Notes: a model not told the origin generated them from the letters alone. DNA of 64,000 nt from Tsuneonella amylolytica (GCF_003626915.1 NZ_CP032570.1:1798001-1862000), one strand, 5' to 3'. Shown: positions 46,001-54,055, counted from the stretch's first letter. A program made the numbers and translations.

Positions 46001-47275
46001 ACCAACCAGGCTTGCGCGCCGCTGTTCCGACCTGTGACCACGGATGTGAGGGGTGAGCGGCGGTTCATCTCGACGATCGCCCGGCGGCTCGACAGCCTCG
46101 GTGCGCTCACCCGCGGACAGCGGCAAACGGGCGGACAGAACCTGTTCGATCCGGCCGATAATCTCGAAAGCGATTACGCCAGAGACGCGCTGACCCGCTG
46201 GTTCCACCTGCTATACGACGGCAAGCTCGAGGCCACGAGCTTCGCCGGGTTTGTGCGTCAGACCGGTCTGCGGCTCGAAGGCCCCGAGGGTGGTCTTACG
46301 GACGACCTGCCCTCGATCCAACGTTGGCTCAACCGCGTGCTCGCGCTGCGGATTGGGATGCAGAACGCGATCTTCGACGAATATCTTGCTCTGATCGAAG
46401 CGCGCGTAGAGGCCGCCCGCGAAGCGGGAACACTCGATCTCGGGCTCGAAACGGTCAAGGTCGACAGCTGTCGAGTAATTTCGGATCAGATCCTTCGCAG
46501 CGACCCGCTCACCGGTGCTGAAACCCGCCTCCTCTCGCTGGAGATCGAGCGGCACTTGCGGCCGCTGCGCTTCGGGCGGCTCGCGCGACTGAATGACATT
46601 GGCTCGCCCGATGGCATACCCCTGCACAATGCACGCTCCGGCCGCGTGGCGCTCAGCGTTCCCGCGCGCCGTTTGATTGCCGACGACGGCGGTGTGATCG
46701 AGCGGCGGCGTCTGCTGCGTCCGCTCAAATCCGCCAACTGGACCCGCGAGGCGCTCGCCGAAAGCGCTTGGGAGGCCATCGATCCGGCTTCGTTCGAACG
46801 TCTCTGGCGCGCGGAAGAGATCGAAGCCGCGAAAGAGCCGGTCCGCGAACGCGTGCACCTCGCAACCGGGCTGCTACTCCCGGTCTGGAAGCGCCTGCCC
46901 GGCGATCACGTGCGCGTAACCCGTATCGTTTCGGCCGACGGGGCCTCCATCATCGGCCGCGAGGTGGTGGCCGCGGATATCGCCAAGGTGTCGGAGACCT
47001 TCGGCCTCGGCAACTCGGCCTTGCCTACTCAGGGTGAATTGGCCGCTCTCGTCCTGTCTAGCGGCACCGCACAGACCTTGCAGAGCCATGATCCGCTGAT
47101 CGTCAAGCGCAGTCTCGTCGGTGGTGAGCAGCGCATCGAGCTCACTGGCTTCGCGCCCGATCGGCTCGACTGGTACAAGGCCAAAGGCTGCGTCACCGAG
47201 ATCATCCGCTACCGAACGCGCTTGTTCGTGCCTGTGCCCAATGGGGCGGCCATTCTTCAAGCGCTCGCCCCCTGA
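43043..47275 (+). CDS. Strawberry-notch-like NTPase with N-terminal DNA methyltransferase domain
   Basis: A 1410-residue protein. After about 120 residues of uncertain fold comes an N6-adenine-type methyltransferase region: LALEPSAGNGALALW (motif I) and VVLMNPPFARSRERG (motif IV NPPF). Then a linker with repeated Pro/Ala, and a Strawberry-notch superfamily-2 NTPase: FFLGDGTGAGKGRQIASV (Walker A), GVIAFDEAHAMANA (Walker B). The C-terminal helicase half contains IQGLGRTNRTNQAC. It would remodel and perhaps methylate element DNA. Such proteins are core genes of alphaproteobacterial elements. The ATG 43043 is chosen for its CAGGAGA site. Confidence 0.9.
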   Translation: MLQFELLEPDAEPRAHLLPVTIGDRIASRLVDGYHLTRSSISALFAEETGIQSWGTAWSIDDYNDAIEIGALLWLKSHGRITLDTAIHEADARFEWLDTALPARHVRSEAQIELQQFSTPPMLGWLMARAAQLRSCDLALEPSAGNGALALWAAMQGCDLALNEIDPDRRLSLAHLFSDATVTAHDGEVIDHLLTHRPPTVVLMNPPFARSRERGVSAATALRHLRSAFRLSKSGARLVAIMPEGFNASRFASSLSDARLRLDVRIAGAFRRTGTGIRVRMVVFDKAVDDQPVVTAEADDLSDLATLIGRLPPRPRDTPEVPVLTARPATGTLRKPANARPAAPFGTRPAPGEPFEELGYVTLDEPAPVPEQTGIYLPYRPSRVQIGGAPVHPTPLVESIAMGSVAAPKPTVRPKMPADWRTRELLSEAQLETLVYACEAFSHDLPGRFRATQEGTTLEQADDGARYRQGFFLGDGTGAGKGRQIASVIMDRWLDGERRHIWITKNEALLEDARRDWEALGGMRLDIQPLSSWKLGVPVCWSQGILFITYPTLRSGRADDTRLDQILAWTGDDFEGVIAFDEAHAMANAIGSRNARGASKGSEQGMAGLRLQNRLPRARILYASATGASDISNLGYATRLGLWGAATAFPTHEAFTTEIRAGGVAAMELVARDLKAQGLYLSRALSFAGVEYEILEHRLTDAQVAIYDAYAEAWAIIHRNLDEALQATRIVDEDSGDTLNRNAKAAAISIFEGTKQRFFAQLLLSMKLPSLVPAMEESLAVGHSVVVQLVSTAEAMLDRRLADLTPEEREALDIDLSPREYVIDYLAQSFPTRLMQVFTDEDGNLRSEPMSNDDGNPVMCPRAVAARDALIEQLCGLPPIATALDAIIEHFGTGSVAEVTGRTRRLVLGRDGQQRLERRGGSANVAEAQAFMDGAKRILVFSDAGGTGRSYHADLNCENRQRRVHFLLEPGWRADNAIQGLGRTNRTNQACAPLFRPVTTDVRGERRFISTIARRLDSLGALTRGQRQTGGQNLFDPADNLESDYARDALTRWFHLLYDGKLEATSFAGFVRQTGLRLEGPEGGLTDDLPSIQRWLNRVLALRIGMQNAIFDEYLALIEARVEAAREAGTLDLGLETVKVDSCRVISDQILRSDPLTGAETRLLSLEIERHLRPLRFGRLARLNDIGSPDGIPLHNARSGRVALSVPARRLIADDGGVIERRRLLRPLKSANWTREALAESAWEAIDPASFERLWRAEEIEAAKEPVRERVHLATGLLLPVWKRLPGDHVRVTRIVSADGASIIGREVVAADIAKVSETFGLGNSALPTQGELAALVLSSGTAQTLQSHDPLIVKRSLVGGEQRIELTGFAPDRLDWYKAKGCVTEIIRYRTRLFVPVPNGAAILQALAP

Positions 47276-47379
47276 TCAGCGGCAGCACGTCCCACAGCAG
47301 AGAGAAGAGAGTGCCATGGGCTGGCGAACCTTGTGGGATGCACCCGCACCGGTTCGTTCAATCCATCAGGAGACGATCG

Positions 47380-49353
47380 ATGATCCAGTCCATTCCCTTG
47401 AAGAAGCTCGTCCCGAGCCCACGCAACGTCCGGAAGGTGAGCGATGCCACTGCCGATGCACAGCTCAAGGCCGATATCGCGGCCCGCGGCCTCCTCCAGA
47501 ACCTCGTCGTGCGCAAGGCTGCGCGCGGCAAGTTTGAAGTCGAGGCCGGCGGCCGGCGGCTTGCCGCGTTGCAGTCGCTCGCCGAGGACGGCGCAATTCC
47601 CACAACCCACGAAGTGACCTGCCTCGTCATTGAAGGCGACGAATGCGAAGTGCGCGAAGCGAGCCTGGCCGAAAACTTCCAGCGCCTGGCGATGAATCCC
47701 GCTGACGAAGCGCAGGCATTCGCCGCAATCATCGAAGCGGGCGCCACGACCGAGGACGTCGCCCGGCGCTTCGGCCTGACCGTCCGCTTCGTCGAAGGCC
47801 GACTGCGGCTCGCTTCGCTTGCGCCGTGCGTCTTCGAAGCGCTGGCGGAAGGCGCGATCACGCTCGACATGGCCAAGGCCTATGGCGCGGTCTCGGACAC
47901 CGAGCGGCAAGCTCACGTCTTCGCCGAGCTGCAAGATGCCTGGTACCAGATCACGCCCGATACGATCCGACGGATGGTGCTGGACGCGACCGTGCGCGGC
48001 GGCGATCCGCGCGCGATCCTGGTCGGTCGCGAGGCCTATCTCCAGGCCGGCGGGCGGATCGAGCGCGAGCTTTTCGACGACGATGCCAGCGAGAGCTGGG
48101 TCGATATCGCGCTGCTCGAGGGTCTCGCTCACAAGAAAATGGAGGAGGCAGCGAGCGTCAAGGCGCGCGAACTCGGTCTTGCTTGGGTCCGTCCGACGCT
48201 CGGGGCCTATGTCTGCCACGATCTGATCGAGGGGCTCAGCCGCCTTTCCGCCGAGCCGGCCCCGTTGAATGAAGCGGAAGCTGAGGAACTTTCGATACTC
48301 GAGGCAGACTACGACCGTGAAGCGGCAGTCCTCGAGGACGAGGACAGCAGCGAGGAGGAGGTCGCGAGAGCCGAGGAGCAACTGGCCCGCATCGATCGGG
48401 CGATGCGAGCGCTCAATGATCGCCCGCCGGTGCTTGCCGACGATCTGAAGGAAGAAGCGGGGGCGTTCCTGGTCCTGTCGCGCGGTGGCGAGCCTACTCT
48501 TGTTCCGCAGTACTACACGGAAAGCGAGGTGGCACAGCCGGACGAAGGCATCATCGAGCCCGTCGAAGATGGCGGCGATGCGTCGGGCAAGCCTGCAACC
48601 TATTCGCAGCGGCTGCTCGACGAACTGGCGATGCAGCGCCGCGACGTCCTCGCCATCCATCTCGCCAACGACCCCGGCCTGGCGCTCGACCTCATGATCT
48701 TTACGTTGGCCGATGCCGATGGTCACGACTGGCGCGCCAAGAAGGCGGTCACGATCTCTGGGCCGACTGCGAACGGCCCGGTCTCGGGATTTGAAGCCAA
48801 AGATGCTCCGGCGAGTGCGGCGCTAGCGGAGTTCACTGGTTCGCTCGACGAAAGCTGGCGCGCCGGCGCTTCGGACGTCGAGCGATTTGCCGCCTTTCGG
48901 GCACTCCCCGAAGAGGCGCGCAGCCTATGGCTCGGCTTCGTGGTTGCCCGCACGCTCATTGCCAGCCACAACATCGATGCGGAGCGCGGACTCCCACTCC
49001 ACGACGCACTGGGCGCCTTGCTTGAGATCGAGATGGCGCACTGGTGGAGGCCGACGGCTGCGAACTTCTTCGATCGCGTGCCGAAAGCGCGCATCCTCGA
49101 AGCCTTCGATGCCGTGGGCGGGCCCGAGCTTGTCAGCCGCTATGCCGGTTCCAAGAAGGCCGATCTCGCATCGGCTGCCGAACGAATCTTCTCGGGCGAG
49201 TTCATCGGCGAGGCGGAGGTGAAGCAGCAGGCGTTGGCCTGGGTTCCAGCCGTCATGCGTTTCGGCACTCCGAGGGAAGAACCCATCGGCAACGATGAAA
49301 CGTCTGCTGAGTCGGAAGACGCCAACGACGAATTGACCGAGCAAGCTGCCTGA
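47380..49353 (+). CDS. ParB/RepB/Spo0J family protein, large form
   Basis: A 657-residue protein. The ParB N-terminal (CTPase) domain is at residues 1-100: IPLKKLVPSPRNVRK, GLLQNLVVR, EVEAGGRRLAALQ, and EASLAENFQRLAMNPADEAQAF. A helix-turn-helix like ATTEDVARRFGLTVRFVEGRL follows. A long acidic region (about 300-360) and a C-terminal domain without known counterpart follow. No parA is next to it, so a role other than classical partition (element maintenance, nuclease or regulator) is possible. It is co-oriented with, and 104 bases after, the Strawberry-notch gene. Confidence 0.87.
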   Translation: MIQSIPLKKLVPSPRNVRKVSDATADAQLKADIAARGLLQNLVVRKAARGKFEVEAGGRRLAALQSLAEDGAIPTTHEVTCLVIEGDECEVREASLAENFQRLAMNPADEAQAFAAIIEAGATTEDVARRFGLTVRFVEGRLRLASLAPCVFEALAEGAITLDMAKAYGAVSDTERQAHVFAELQDAWYQITPDTIRRMVLDATVRGGDPRAILVGREAYLQAGGRIERELFDDDASESWVDIALLEGLAHKKMEEAASVKARELGLAWVRPTLGAYVCHDLIEGLSRLSAEPAPLNEAEAEELSILEADYDREAAVLEDEDSSEEEVARAEEQLARIDRAMRALNDRPPVLADDLKEEAGAFLVLSRGGEPTLVPQYYTESEVAQPDEGIIEPVEDGGDASGKPATYSQRLLDELAMQRRDVLAIHLANDPGLALDLMIFTLADADGHDWRAKKAVTISGPTANGPVSGFEAKDAPASAALAEFTGSLDESWRAGASDVERFAAFRALPEEARSLWLGFVVARTLIASHNIDAERGLPLHDALGALLEIEMAHWWRPTAANFFDRVPKARILEAFDAVGGPELVSRYAGSKKADLASAAERIFSGEFIGEAEVKQQALAWVPAVMRFGTPREEPIGNDETSAESEDANDELTEQAA

Positions 49354-49381
49354 CCCTCCTGACAGATCGGCTTGCGCGGTC

Positions 49382-49414
49382 GGCGGTCCGTCCATTTTTG
49401 GACGGGCCGCCTTT
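49382..49414 (+). terminator. Rho-independent terminator of the parB-like gene
   Basis: Stem GGCGGTCCGTCC with GGACGGGCCGCC (49382-49393 with 49400-49411, one mismatch), then TTT and a further TTTT. It ends the Toprim-Strawberry-notch-ParB transcript, 28 bases after the ParB stop. Confidence 0.85.
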
Positions 49415-49545
49415 GGTCGTTTTGGCCAAGTCTGAACCGTCAGTCGTTCTACCTAGTGGATGAGACGTCCTCGCTAGATAATCAGCAGGAGCGCCGTTGC
49501 GAACGTCTGCCTGGAGCTCCATGATGAGCAGCGAGAGGATGCGAG

Positions 49546-49902
49546 ATCGATCACGCCACAGCCAACCTGCCGTCGAGGGATTTTGAGGTCACCTCAATAT
49601 TTTACGCCAAGCTGGGGTTCGAGCGGGACTGGCGGGATGACGGCTGGATGATTTTGAAGCGTGACAGCGTGATCCTGGAGTTCTTCCCGCATCCAGACCT
49701 GAACCCAGCCGAAAGCTGGTTCAGCTGTTGTCTTCGGCTTGATGACGTGGCCGCGTTTTACTCGGTCTGTTTAGACGCTGGAGTGCCAGAGCAATGTTGG
49801 GGTCACCCCCGGGCTCAGCCCCCGCAGCAGGAAGATGGCGGTCTCCTGATCGGAGCCCTGATCGATCCAGACGGAACCCTCATTCGCCTTATTCAAAACT
49901 GA
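49546..49902 (+). CDS. Bleomycin-resistance-type VOC protein lacking a canonical start
   Basis: The frame from 49546 encodes about 118 residues with the classic opening IDHATANLPSRDFEVTSIFY, then KLGFERDWRDDG, ILKRDSVILEFFPHPD, SCCLRLDDVAAFYSV and LIDPDGTLIRL. This is the bleomycin-binding (BLMT/Ble) VOC family, which sequesters the drug as a dimer. There is no in-frame ATG, GTG or TTG at the beginning: the expected Met is an ATC codon at 49546, and the next in-frame ATG is at 49648, which would remove the first third of the fold. It is therefore either started at an unusual codon or is a recent start-loss pseudogene. Confidence 0.62.
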   Translation: MDHATANLPSRDFEVTSIFYAKLGFERDWRDDGWMILKRDSVILEFFPHPDLNPAESWFSCCLRLDDVAAFYSVCLDAGVPEQCWGHPRAQPPQQEDGGLLIGALIDPDGTLIRLIQN

Positions 49903-50043
49903 TTGCCGCGCCGGCTTTCAAGGTCACCAGAAATCGACGAGCGCATTGATTGTCAGCGGGGTCACACCCCAGTGGACAGCCTTTGATCCTCTTGGGGAAC
50001 CCGTACCAACTATAGCATCGTTCCTCTCTTGAGGAGCGCGCAA

Positions 50044-51384
50044 ATGCAATACGATTTGATCATCATCGGCACGGGCACGGCGGCAATGGTCGCAGCGATG
50101 CGGGTGCGCGATGCAGGTTGGGCGGTTGCTGTAATCGACGAGAAGCCGTTTGGCGGCACTTGCGCCTTGCGCGGTTGCGACCCCAAGAAGATGCTCGTCT
50201 CGGGCGCAGAGGTCATCGATGCGGAGCGCCGGATGAGCGGACACGGCGTCGACGGTGATTTGCGGATCGACTGGCCGGAATTGATCGGTTTCAAGCGCAC
50301 CTTCACCGATCCCGTGCCGGAGAAGCACGAGCACCGCTACCGCGATAAGGGCATCGACACTTTTCACGGTGCGGCCAAGTTCACCGGCCCGAACTCCCTC
50401 AAGGTCGATGCAGCAGAGCTAAGCGGCCGTCATGTTCTGATTGCCTCGGGCGCCGCACCCGTGCCGCTCGGTATCCCGGGCGAGGACCATCTGGTCGATA
50501 ATGAGTTCTTCCTGGCCATGGAGCAACTGCCACGGCGGATCGTCCTGGTCGGCGGCGGCTACATTGCAGCGGAGTTTTCCCACATTGCCGCACGCGCTGG
50601 CGCCAAGGTGACGGTGGTCCAGCGCAGTCCGCGCATGCTGACGCACTTCGAGCCGGAGCTCGTCGGCTGGCTGACGGAGTCGTTCGACAGTATCGGGGTG
50701 CAAGTCCTGACCGATACGACCGTCGTTGCGATCGAGCGCAAAGACAGCGGATTTGTCGTGCATGGCGAAAGGGGTGACGACAGGATCGCCGTGGAGGCCG
50801 ACCTGGTCGTTCACGCCGCCGGCCGCGCCCCTGCACTCGACCGTCTGAACCTCGAAGTCGCCGATGTTGCTGTCGCTCAAGGTCGGCTCAAACTCAACGA
50901 GTACCTGCAAAGCGTGACAAACCCGGCAGTATATGCGGCCGGCGATGCTGCCCAGCAGGGACCGCCGCTGACGCCTGTTTCGAGCCATGATGCGAAGGTG
51001 GTCGCGGGCAACCTGCTCGAAGGCAACCAGCGAACGCCGGACTATCGGGGCGTGCCGAGTGTCGCCTTTACGCTTCCGCCGATTGCAGCTGTGGGCATGG
51101 GCGAGGACGAGGCGCGCAGATCGGGAGCGCAATTCCGGTTGAAATGCGAGCGCGCTTCGCGCTGGTACACGGCGAGGCGGCTTGCCGAGCCGGTTTACGG
51201 ATACAAGACGCTGGTCGAGGAAGGCACGGGTCGAATTCTGGGTGCGCACCTCGTCGGTCCTCACGCGGACGAGGTCATCAACATCTTCGCCCTGGCTATC
51301 CGGCACAATCTCACCGCCGATGATCTGAAGAGCACCATGTTTGCTTATCCTACCGGGGCATCGGACGTAGGCTACATGCTCTAG
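50044..51384 (+). CDS. MerA-like FAD-dependent pyridine nucleotide-disulfide oxidoreductase
   Basis: A 446-residue flavoprotein of the class I disulfide reductase group. FAD-binding IIIGTGTAAMVAAMRV; redox cysteines 40 and 45 in GGTCALRGCDPKK; NADPH-binding IVLVGGGYIAAEFSHIA; ending STMFAYPTGASDVGYML. Unlike classical mercuric reductase it has no N-terminal heavy-metal domain, no CC tail and no His-x-Glu pair at the dimer interface. The neighbours (MerR, MerT, GDCCVxC) imply metal, most likely mercury, reduction, but substrate is unproved. Ribosome site GAGGAGCG; ATG 50044. Its stop overlaps the convergent merR stop. Confidence 0.85.
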   Translation: MQYDLIIIGTGTAAMVAAMRVRDAGWAVAVIDEKPFGGTCALRGCDPKKMLVSGAEVIDAERRMSGHGVDGDLRIDWPELIGFKRTFTDPVPEKHEHRYRDKGIDTFHGAAKFTGPNSLKVDAAELSGRHVLIASGAAPVPLGIPGEDHLVDNEFFLAMEQLPRRIVLVGGGYIAAEFSHIAARAGAKVTVVQRSPRMLTHFEPELVGWLTESFDSIGVQVLTDTTVVAIERKDSGFVVHGERGDDRIAVEADLVVHAAGRAPALDRLNLEVADVAVAQGRLKLNEYLQSVTNPAVYAAGDAAQQGPPLTPVSSHDAKVVAGNLLEGNQRTPDYRGVPSVAFTLPPIAAVGMGEDEARRSGAQFRLKCERASRWYTARRLAEPVYGYKTLVEEGTGRILGAHLVGPHADEVINIFALAIRHNLTADDLKSTMFAYPTGASDVGYML

Positions 51385-51785
51385 GGGGCAACGCCGTCCA
51401 GCATGTCGATGACCGGACAGTCGGGCACGTGCCCACCCGAACAGCGCTCGACCGTCGAGGCGAGCAGTCGCTCCAGTCGCTCGAGGTCCGCCATTTTGCG
51501 CCTGACCTGGTCCAGATGATGAACCGCGATTTCGCGAACTTCGTCGCAGCACGCCTCTTCGGGGCCGCCCAGTTCAAGGATGGCGCGCACTTCGCCAGGC
51601 GTGAAGCCAAGCTCCCTCGCCCGCTTTATAAAGCTCAGGGCCCTGACATGCTGGTCGGTAAAGACCCTGTGGCCGCCTTCGGTTCGATCGGGCTCGGCGA
51701 GCAGGCCAACTTTTTCGAAGTAGCGAATTGTCTCGATATGCACGCCTGTGCGGCGGGCGAGTTCGCCTATCGAAAGACCGCCCAC
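51381..51785 (-). CDS. merR: MerR family regulator, heavy-metal (mercury-like)
   Basis: A 134-residue regulator. The helix-turn-helix is LSIGELARRTGVHIETIRYFEKVGLL. A long dimerisation helix follows, with Cys79-Cys80 at its start (EEACCDEVREIA) and Cys115 and Cys123 in RCSGGHVPDCPVIDML. In Tn501 MerR the three mercury ligands Cys82, Cys117 and Cys126 hold the same places. The GTG at 51785 (with AAGGAG upstream) is chosen over 51824, which lies in the operator. It binds the dyad at 51802-51818. Confidence 0.85.
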   Translation of the reverse strand: MGGLSIGELARRTGVHIETIRYFEKVGLLAEPDRTEGGHRVFTDQHVRALSFIKRARELGFTPGEVRAILELGGPEEACCDEVREIAVHHLDQVRRKMADLERLERLLASTVERCSGGHVPDCPVIDMLDGVAP

Positions 51786-51796
51786 GCAGAAACTCC

Positions 51797-51827
51797 TTGA
51801 TCCTGTAGCGACTACAGGTGGCACATA
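51797..51827 (+). promoter_or_regulatory. MerR-type operator-promoter of merT
   Basis: -35 TTGATC (51797-51802), a 19-base spacer and a -10 CACATA (51822-51827). Within the spacer is a perfect dyad CCTGTAG-CGA-CTACAGG (51802-51818). A long spacer with a central dyad is the hallmark of MerR-activated promoters. merR is read in the other direction from the same region. Confidence 0.85.
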
Positions 51828-51853
51828 GCGCCGAATCGCGCTGGAGACGAGAC

Positions 51854-52252
51854 CTGACTGATCGAAGTGCCCCTTCCGTTATCCGACTGCAGGGACCCGA
51901 GCGAGGCGTCGCTGCCGTTGGAACGGCAGCCAGCTTGACCGCCCTGTTCTCTGCTGCTGCGTGCTGCGTGCTGCCTCTCGCGCTCGCCGGGCTAGGGCTC
52001 GGAGCAGGCGGTCTCGCTATATTCGTCCCCTACCGATGGCCGATGACAATCATCGCCTCGGTTCTGATCATTGCGGGTTGGATGCTCTACTTGCGCAAGC
52101 ATCGCGCTTGCTCTGCTGACGCGGACTGTGCGGTGCCGGCGCCAAGTCGAGCCACGCTGGCGATGCTCGTGGGTGCGACGGTGATCGTCGTTATCAGCGC
52201 GTTGTGGGGTTTTATCGAGCAGCCGCTGATGCGCGTGCTGGGCGGCGCGTGA
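51854..52252 (+). CDS. merT: MerT-like mercuric ion transporter
   Basis: About 132 residues, three membrane helices. MerT landmarks are the Cys pair in FSAAACCVLPLALAG in helix one and the loop pair C-S-A-D-A-D-C between helices two and three. It would move mercuric ions across the inner membrane. The frame is open from a GTG at 51818, but that codon lies upstream of the predicted transcription start. A CTG at 51854, eight bases after GGAGACGA, is the best remaining start (TDRSAPSV follows); this is an inference. Its stop overlaps the next start. Confidence 0.82.
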   Translation: MTDRSAPSVIRLQGPERGVAAVGTAASLTALFSAAACCVLPLALAGLGLGAGGLAIFVPYRWPMTIIASVLIIAGWMLYLRKHRACSADADCAVPAPSRATLAMLVGATVIVVISALWGFIEQPLMRVLGGA

Positions 52253-52479
52253 TGCAGACAACCTCTACCATCACATGTCCCAAGTGCGGCGGCACTTCGG
52301 TCGAAACAATGCCGACCGATGCCTGCTGGTTTTTCTACGACTGCCGCCATTGCGGCGTGAAGCTCAGACCGCTTTCCGGCGATTGTTGCGTCTTCTGCTC
52401 CTTCGCAGATGTTCCGTGTCCGCCGATCCAGGAAGCCCAACAGTCCGGTTCGCCGTCCGGATGCTGCGGAGCTGGATAG
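52252..52479 (+). CDS. GDCCVxC domain protein
   Basis: A 75-residue cysteine-rich protein: ITCPKCGGTS, FYDCRHCGVKL, the signature LSGDCCVFCSFADVPCPP, and a terminal GCCGAG. Proteins with this domain are coded in metal-resistance, often mercury, operons and probably bind the metal or carry it to the reductase. Start ATG 52252 overlaps the merT stop (TGATG). Confidence 0.85.
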   Translation: MQTTSTITCPKCGGTSVETMPTDACWFFYDCRHCGVKLRPLSGDCCVFCSFADVPCPPIQEAQQSGSPSGCCGAG

Positions 52480-52628
52480 CAGATATCCCCCGCGCCGCTC
52501 CGCTCGAGGCGGAGGACGCCGGTCGCACCTATGCGACTCTTGGGCGAGATCTACAGTCTCTCCGCACTATTCGTCGCAGAGCGCAAAGCTGACACGACGT
52601 CCAGATGAGAGGAAAGAAGGCTTCTTCT

Positions 52629-52660
52629 GATTGCCACGGGACAACCTCGTTCCGGCAATC
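52629..52660 (+). repeat. Hairpin in the ardC leader
   Basis: GATTGCC and GGCAATC (52629-52635 with 52654-52660) are perfect complements separated by 18 bases and immediately precede the GGGAGA ribosome site of ardC. Possibly a translation-control element. Confidence 0.6.
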
Positions 52661-52672
52661 GGGAGACACCTT

Positions 52673-53608
52673 ATGTCCAGGTTTGAACGCCGCAGCGGCG
52701 GGCAATCCCCTGCTGCGCAAATCACCTCTGTGATTATCGAGAAACTCGAGCAGGGAACCAGACCATGGGTAAAGCCATGGCGCGGGGTACCGGTATCACG
52801 ACCCCTGCGCAGTTGCGGCACGCCCTATCGGGGCATGAACACCTTCTGGCTGTGGATGATCGCCGAAGCGGCCGGGTTTCTGTCGCCCTACTGGATGACA
52901 TACCGGCAATGCCAGAAGCTCGGCGGGCAGGTCCGCAAGGGCGAGAAGTCGACGATCGCGATCTTCTACAAGAGCTACGACAAGCAGGTGGAGCGCGAAG
53001 ATGGCGAAGAAGGCACCGAGACGCGGCGTGTCCTGAAGGCCTATGCGGTCTTCAACGCCGACCAGTGCGATGGCTTGCCTGAGATGTACCGCGCCAGGCA
53101 TGAACTCGAGCCGGTCGAGCCTGCGGGGCGGGAAGAGCGGCTCGACGCTTTCTTTTCAGAGGTGGGCGCTGAACTTCGGCATCAAGGAGCCGAAGCCTAC
53201 TACGAGCCCATCCTGGATCGGATTACGATGCCGCCGGCGACGCTGTTCAATGGCTACGACCACTACTACGCAACGCTGGCGCACGAACTCTCGCACTGGA
53301 CCGGACATGGCTCTCGCCTAGGTCGCGATCTCAAGAACCGCTTTGGAAGCGGATCCTACGCGGCCGAGGAACTGGTGGCGGAGTTGTCCGCCGCGATCCT
53401 GGGCGCCGAGCTCGGTCTGCCGGTCGCGCATCTCGACCACCATGCGAGCTACATCGCGCATTGGCTTGAGCTTCTGAAATCCGATGATCGAGCCATGCTC
53501 ACGGCAGCCGCCAAGGCGGAAGAGGCTGCGAGCCTCATCCTGAAGCTCGGAGGGCGTTCGGGCGCCGGTAGCGAGGCTGCGGCAGCCGATCTCGCCGAAG
53601 CGGCTTGA
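52673..53608 (+). CDS. ardC: ArdC family antirestriction protein
   Basis: A 311-residue protein. The N-terminal ssDNA-binding ArdC domain has ITSVIIEKLEQGTRPWVKPWRG, PYRGMNTFWLW and EKSTIAIFYKSY. The C-terminal zincin domain has the HExxH motif in ATLAHELSHWTGH. ArdC proteins protect incoming single-stranded element DNA against restriction in the new host. ATG 52673 has GGGAGAC upstream. Confidence 0.94.
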   Translation: MSRFERRSGGQSPAAQITSVIIEKLEQGTRPWVKPWRGVPVSRPLRSCGTPYRGMNTFWLWMIAEAAGFLSPYWMTYRQCQKLGGQVRKGEKSTIAIFYKSYDKQVEREDGEEGTETRRVLKAYAVFNADQCDGLPEMYRARHELEPVEPAGREERLDAFFSEVGAELRHQGAEAYYEPILDRITMPPATLFNGYDHYYATLAHELSHWTGHGSRLGRDLKNRFGSGSYAAEELVAELSAAILGAELGLPVAHLDHHASYIAHWLELLKSDDRAMLTAAAKAEEAASLILKLGGRSGAGSEAAAADLAEAA

Positions 53609-53617
53609 GGGAGGTGG

Positions 53618-54055
53618 ATGATGGGACGTTCCGTCAGCTATCCGTCCGGCGCAATCGTCGCCTTCCGTACTTTGGAGATCGAAGACGAGGATGATTGGGA
53701 GTGGGAATACGAGTGTCTCGTCGAGGAGGTGATCGAAACCGCGCGCAGCACCTTTCCCTCACTTGAACCCTGCGAGGGGTGGCGCGGCCGCGAAGATCGC
53801 ATTCTGCTGCGCAACGCCTTTGCCGATTGCGGGATCTCCACCTACTGCGGACTTGCCGCCATCTGGCTCGCCGAGCGCGACGACAGCCGGTACTTGGAAG
53901 CCGATGCCTCTCATCCGCGGTCCGGGCGGGCGCAGCGCTGGCTTTCGCAGGTGGCGAGCCGGTTCGAAGCGACATTCGGTGAGCTACGCATGATTGGGCG
54001 GTTTTCGAACGGCGAGGCGTTATTTGAACGAAGTTCTGTTCAAATGAGCCCCTAA
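53618..54055 (+). CDS. Conserved hypothetical protein (145 aa)
   Basis: A 145-residue soluble acidic protein starting after a GGAGGTGG site, nine bases beyond ardC. Sequence features: IEDEDDWEWEYECLVEEVIE, PSLEPCEGWRGREDRILLRNAFADCGIS, and a helical end. I do not recognise a family. Its last codons carry half of the inverted repeat proposed as operator for the following toxin-antitoxin pair. Confidence 0.75.
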   Translation: MMGRSVSYPSGAIVAFRTLEIEDEDDWEWEYECLVEEVIETARSTFPSLEPCEGWRGREDRILLRNAFADCGISTYCGLAAIWLAERDDSRYLEADASHPRSGRAQRWLSQVASRFEATFGELRMIGRFSNGEALFERSSVQMSP

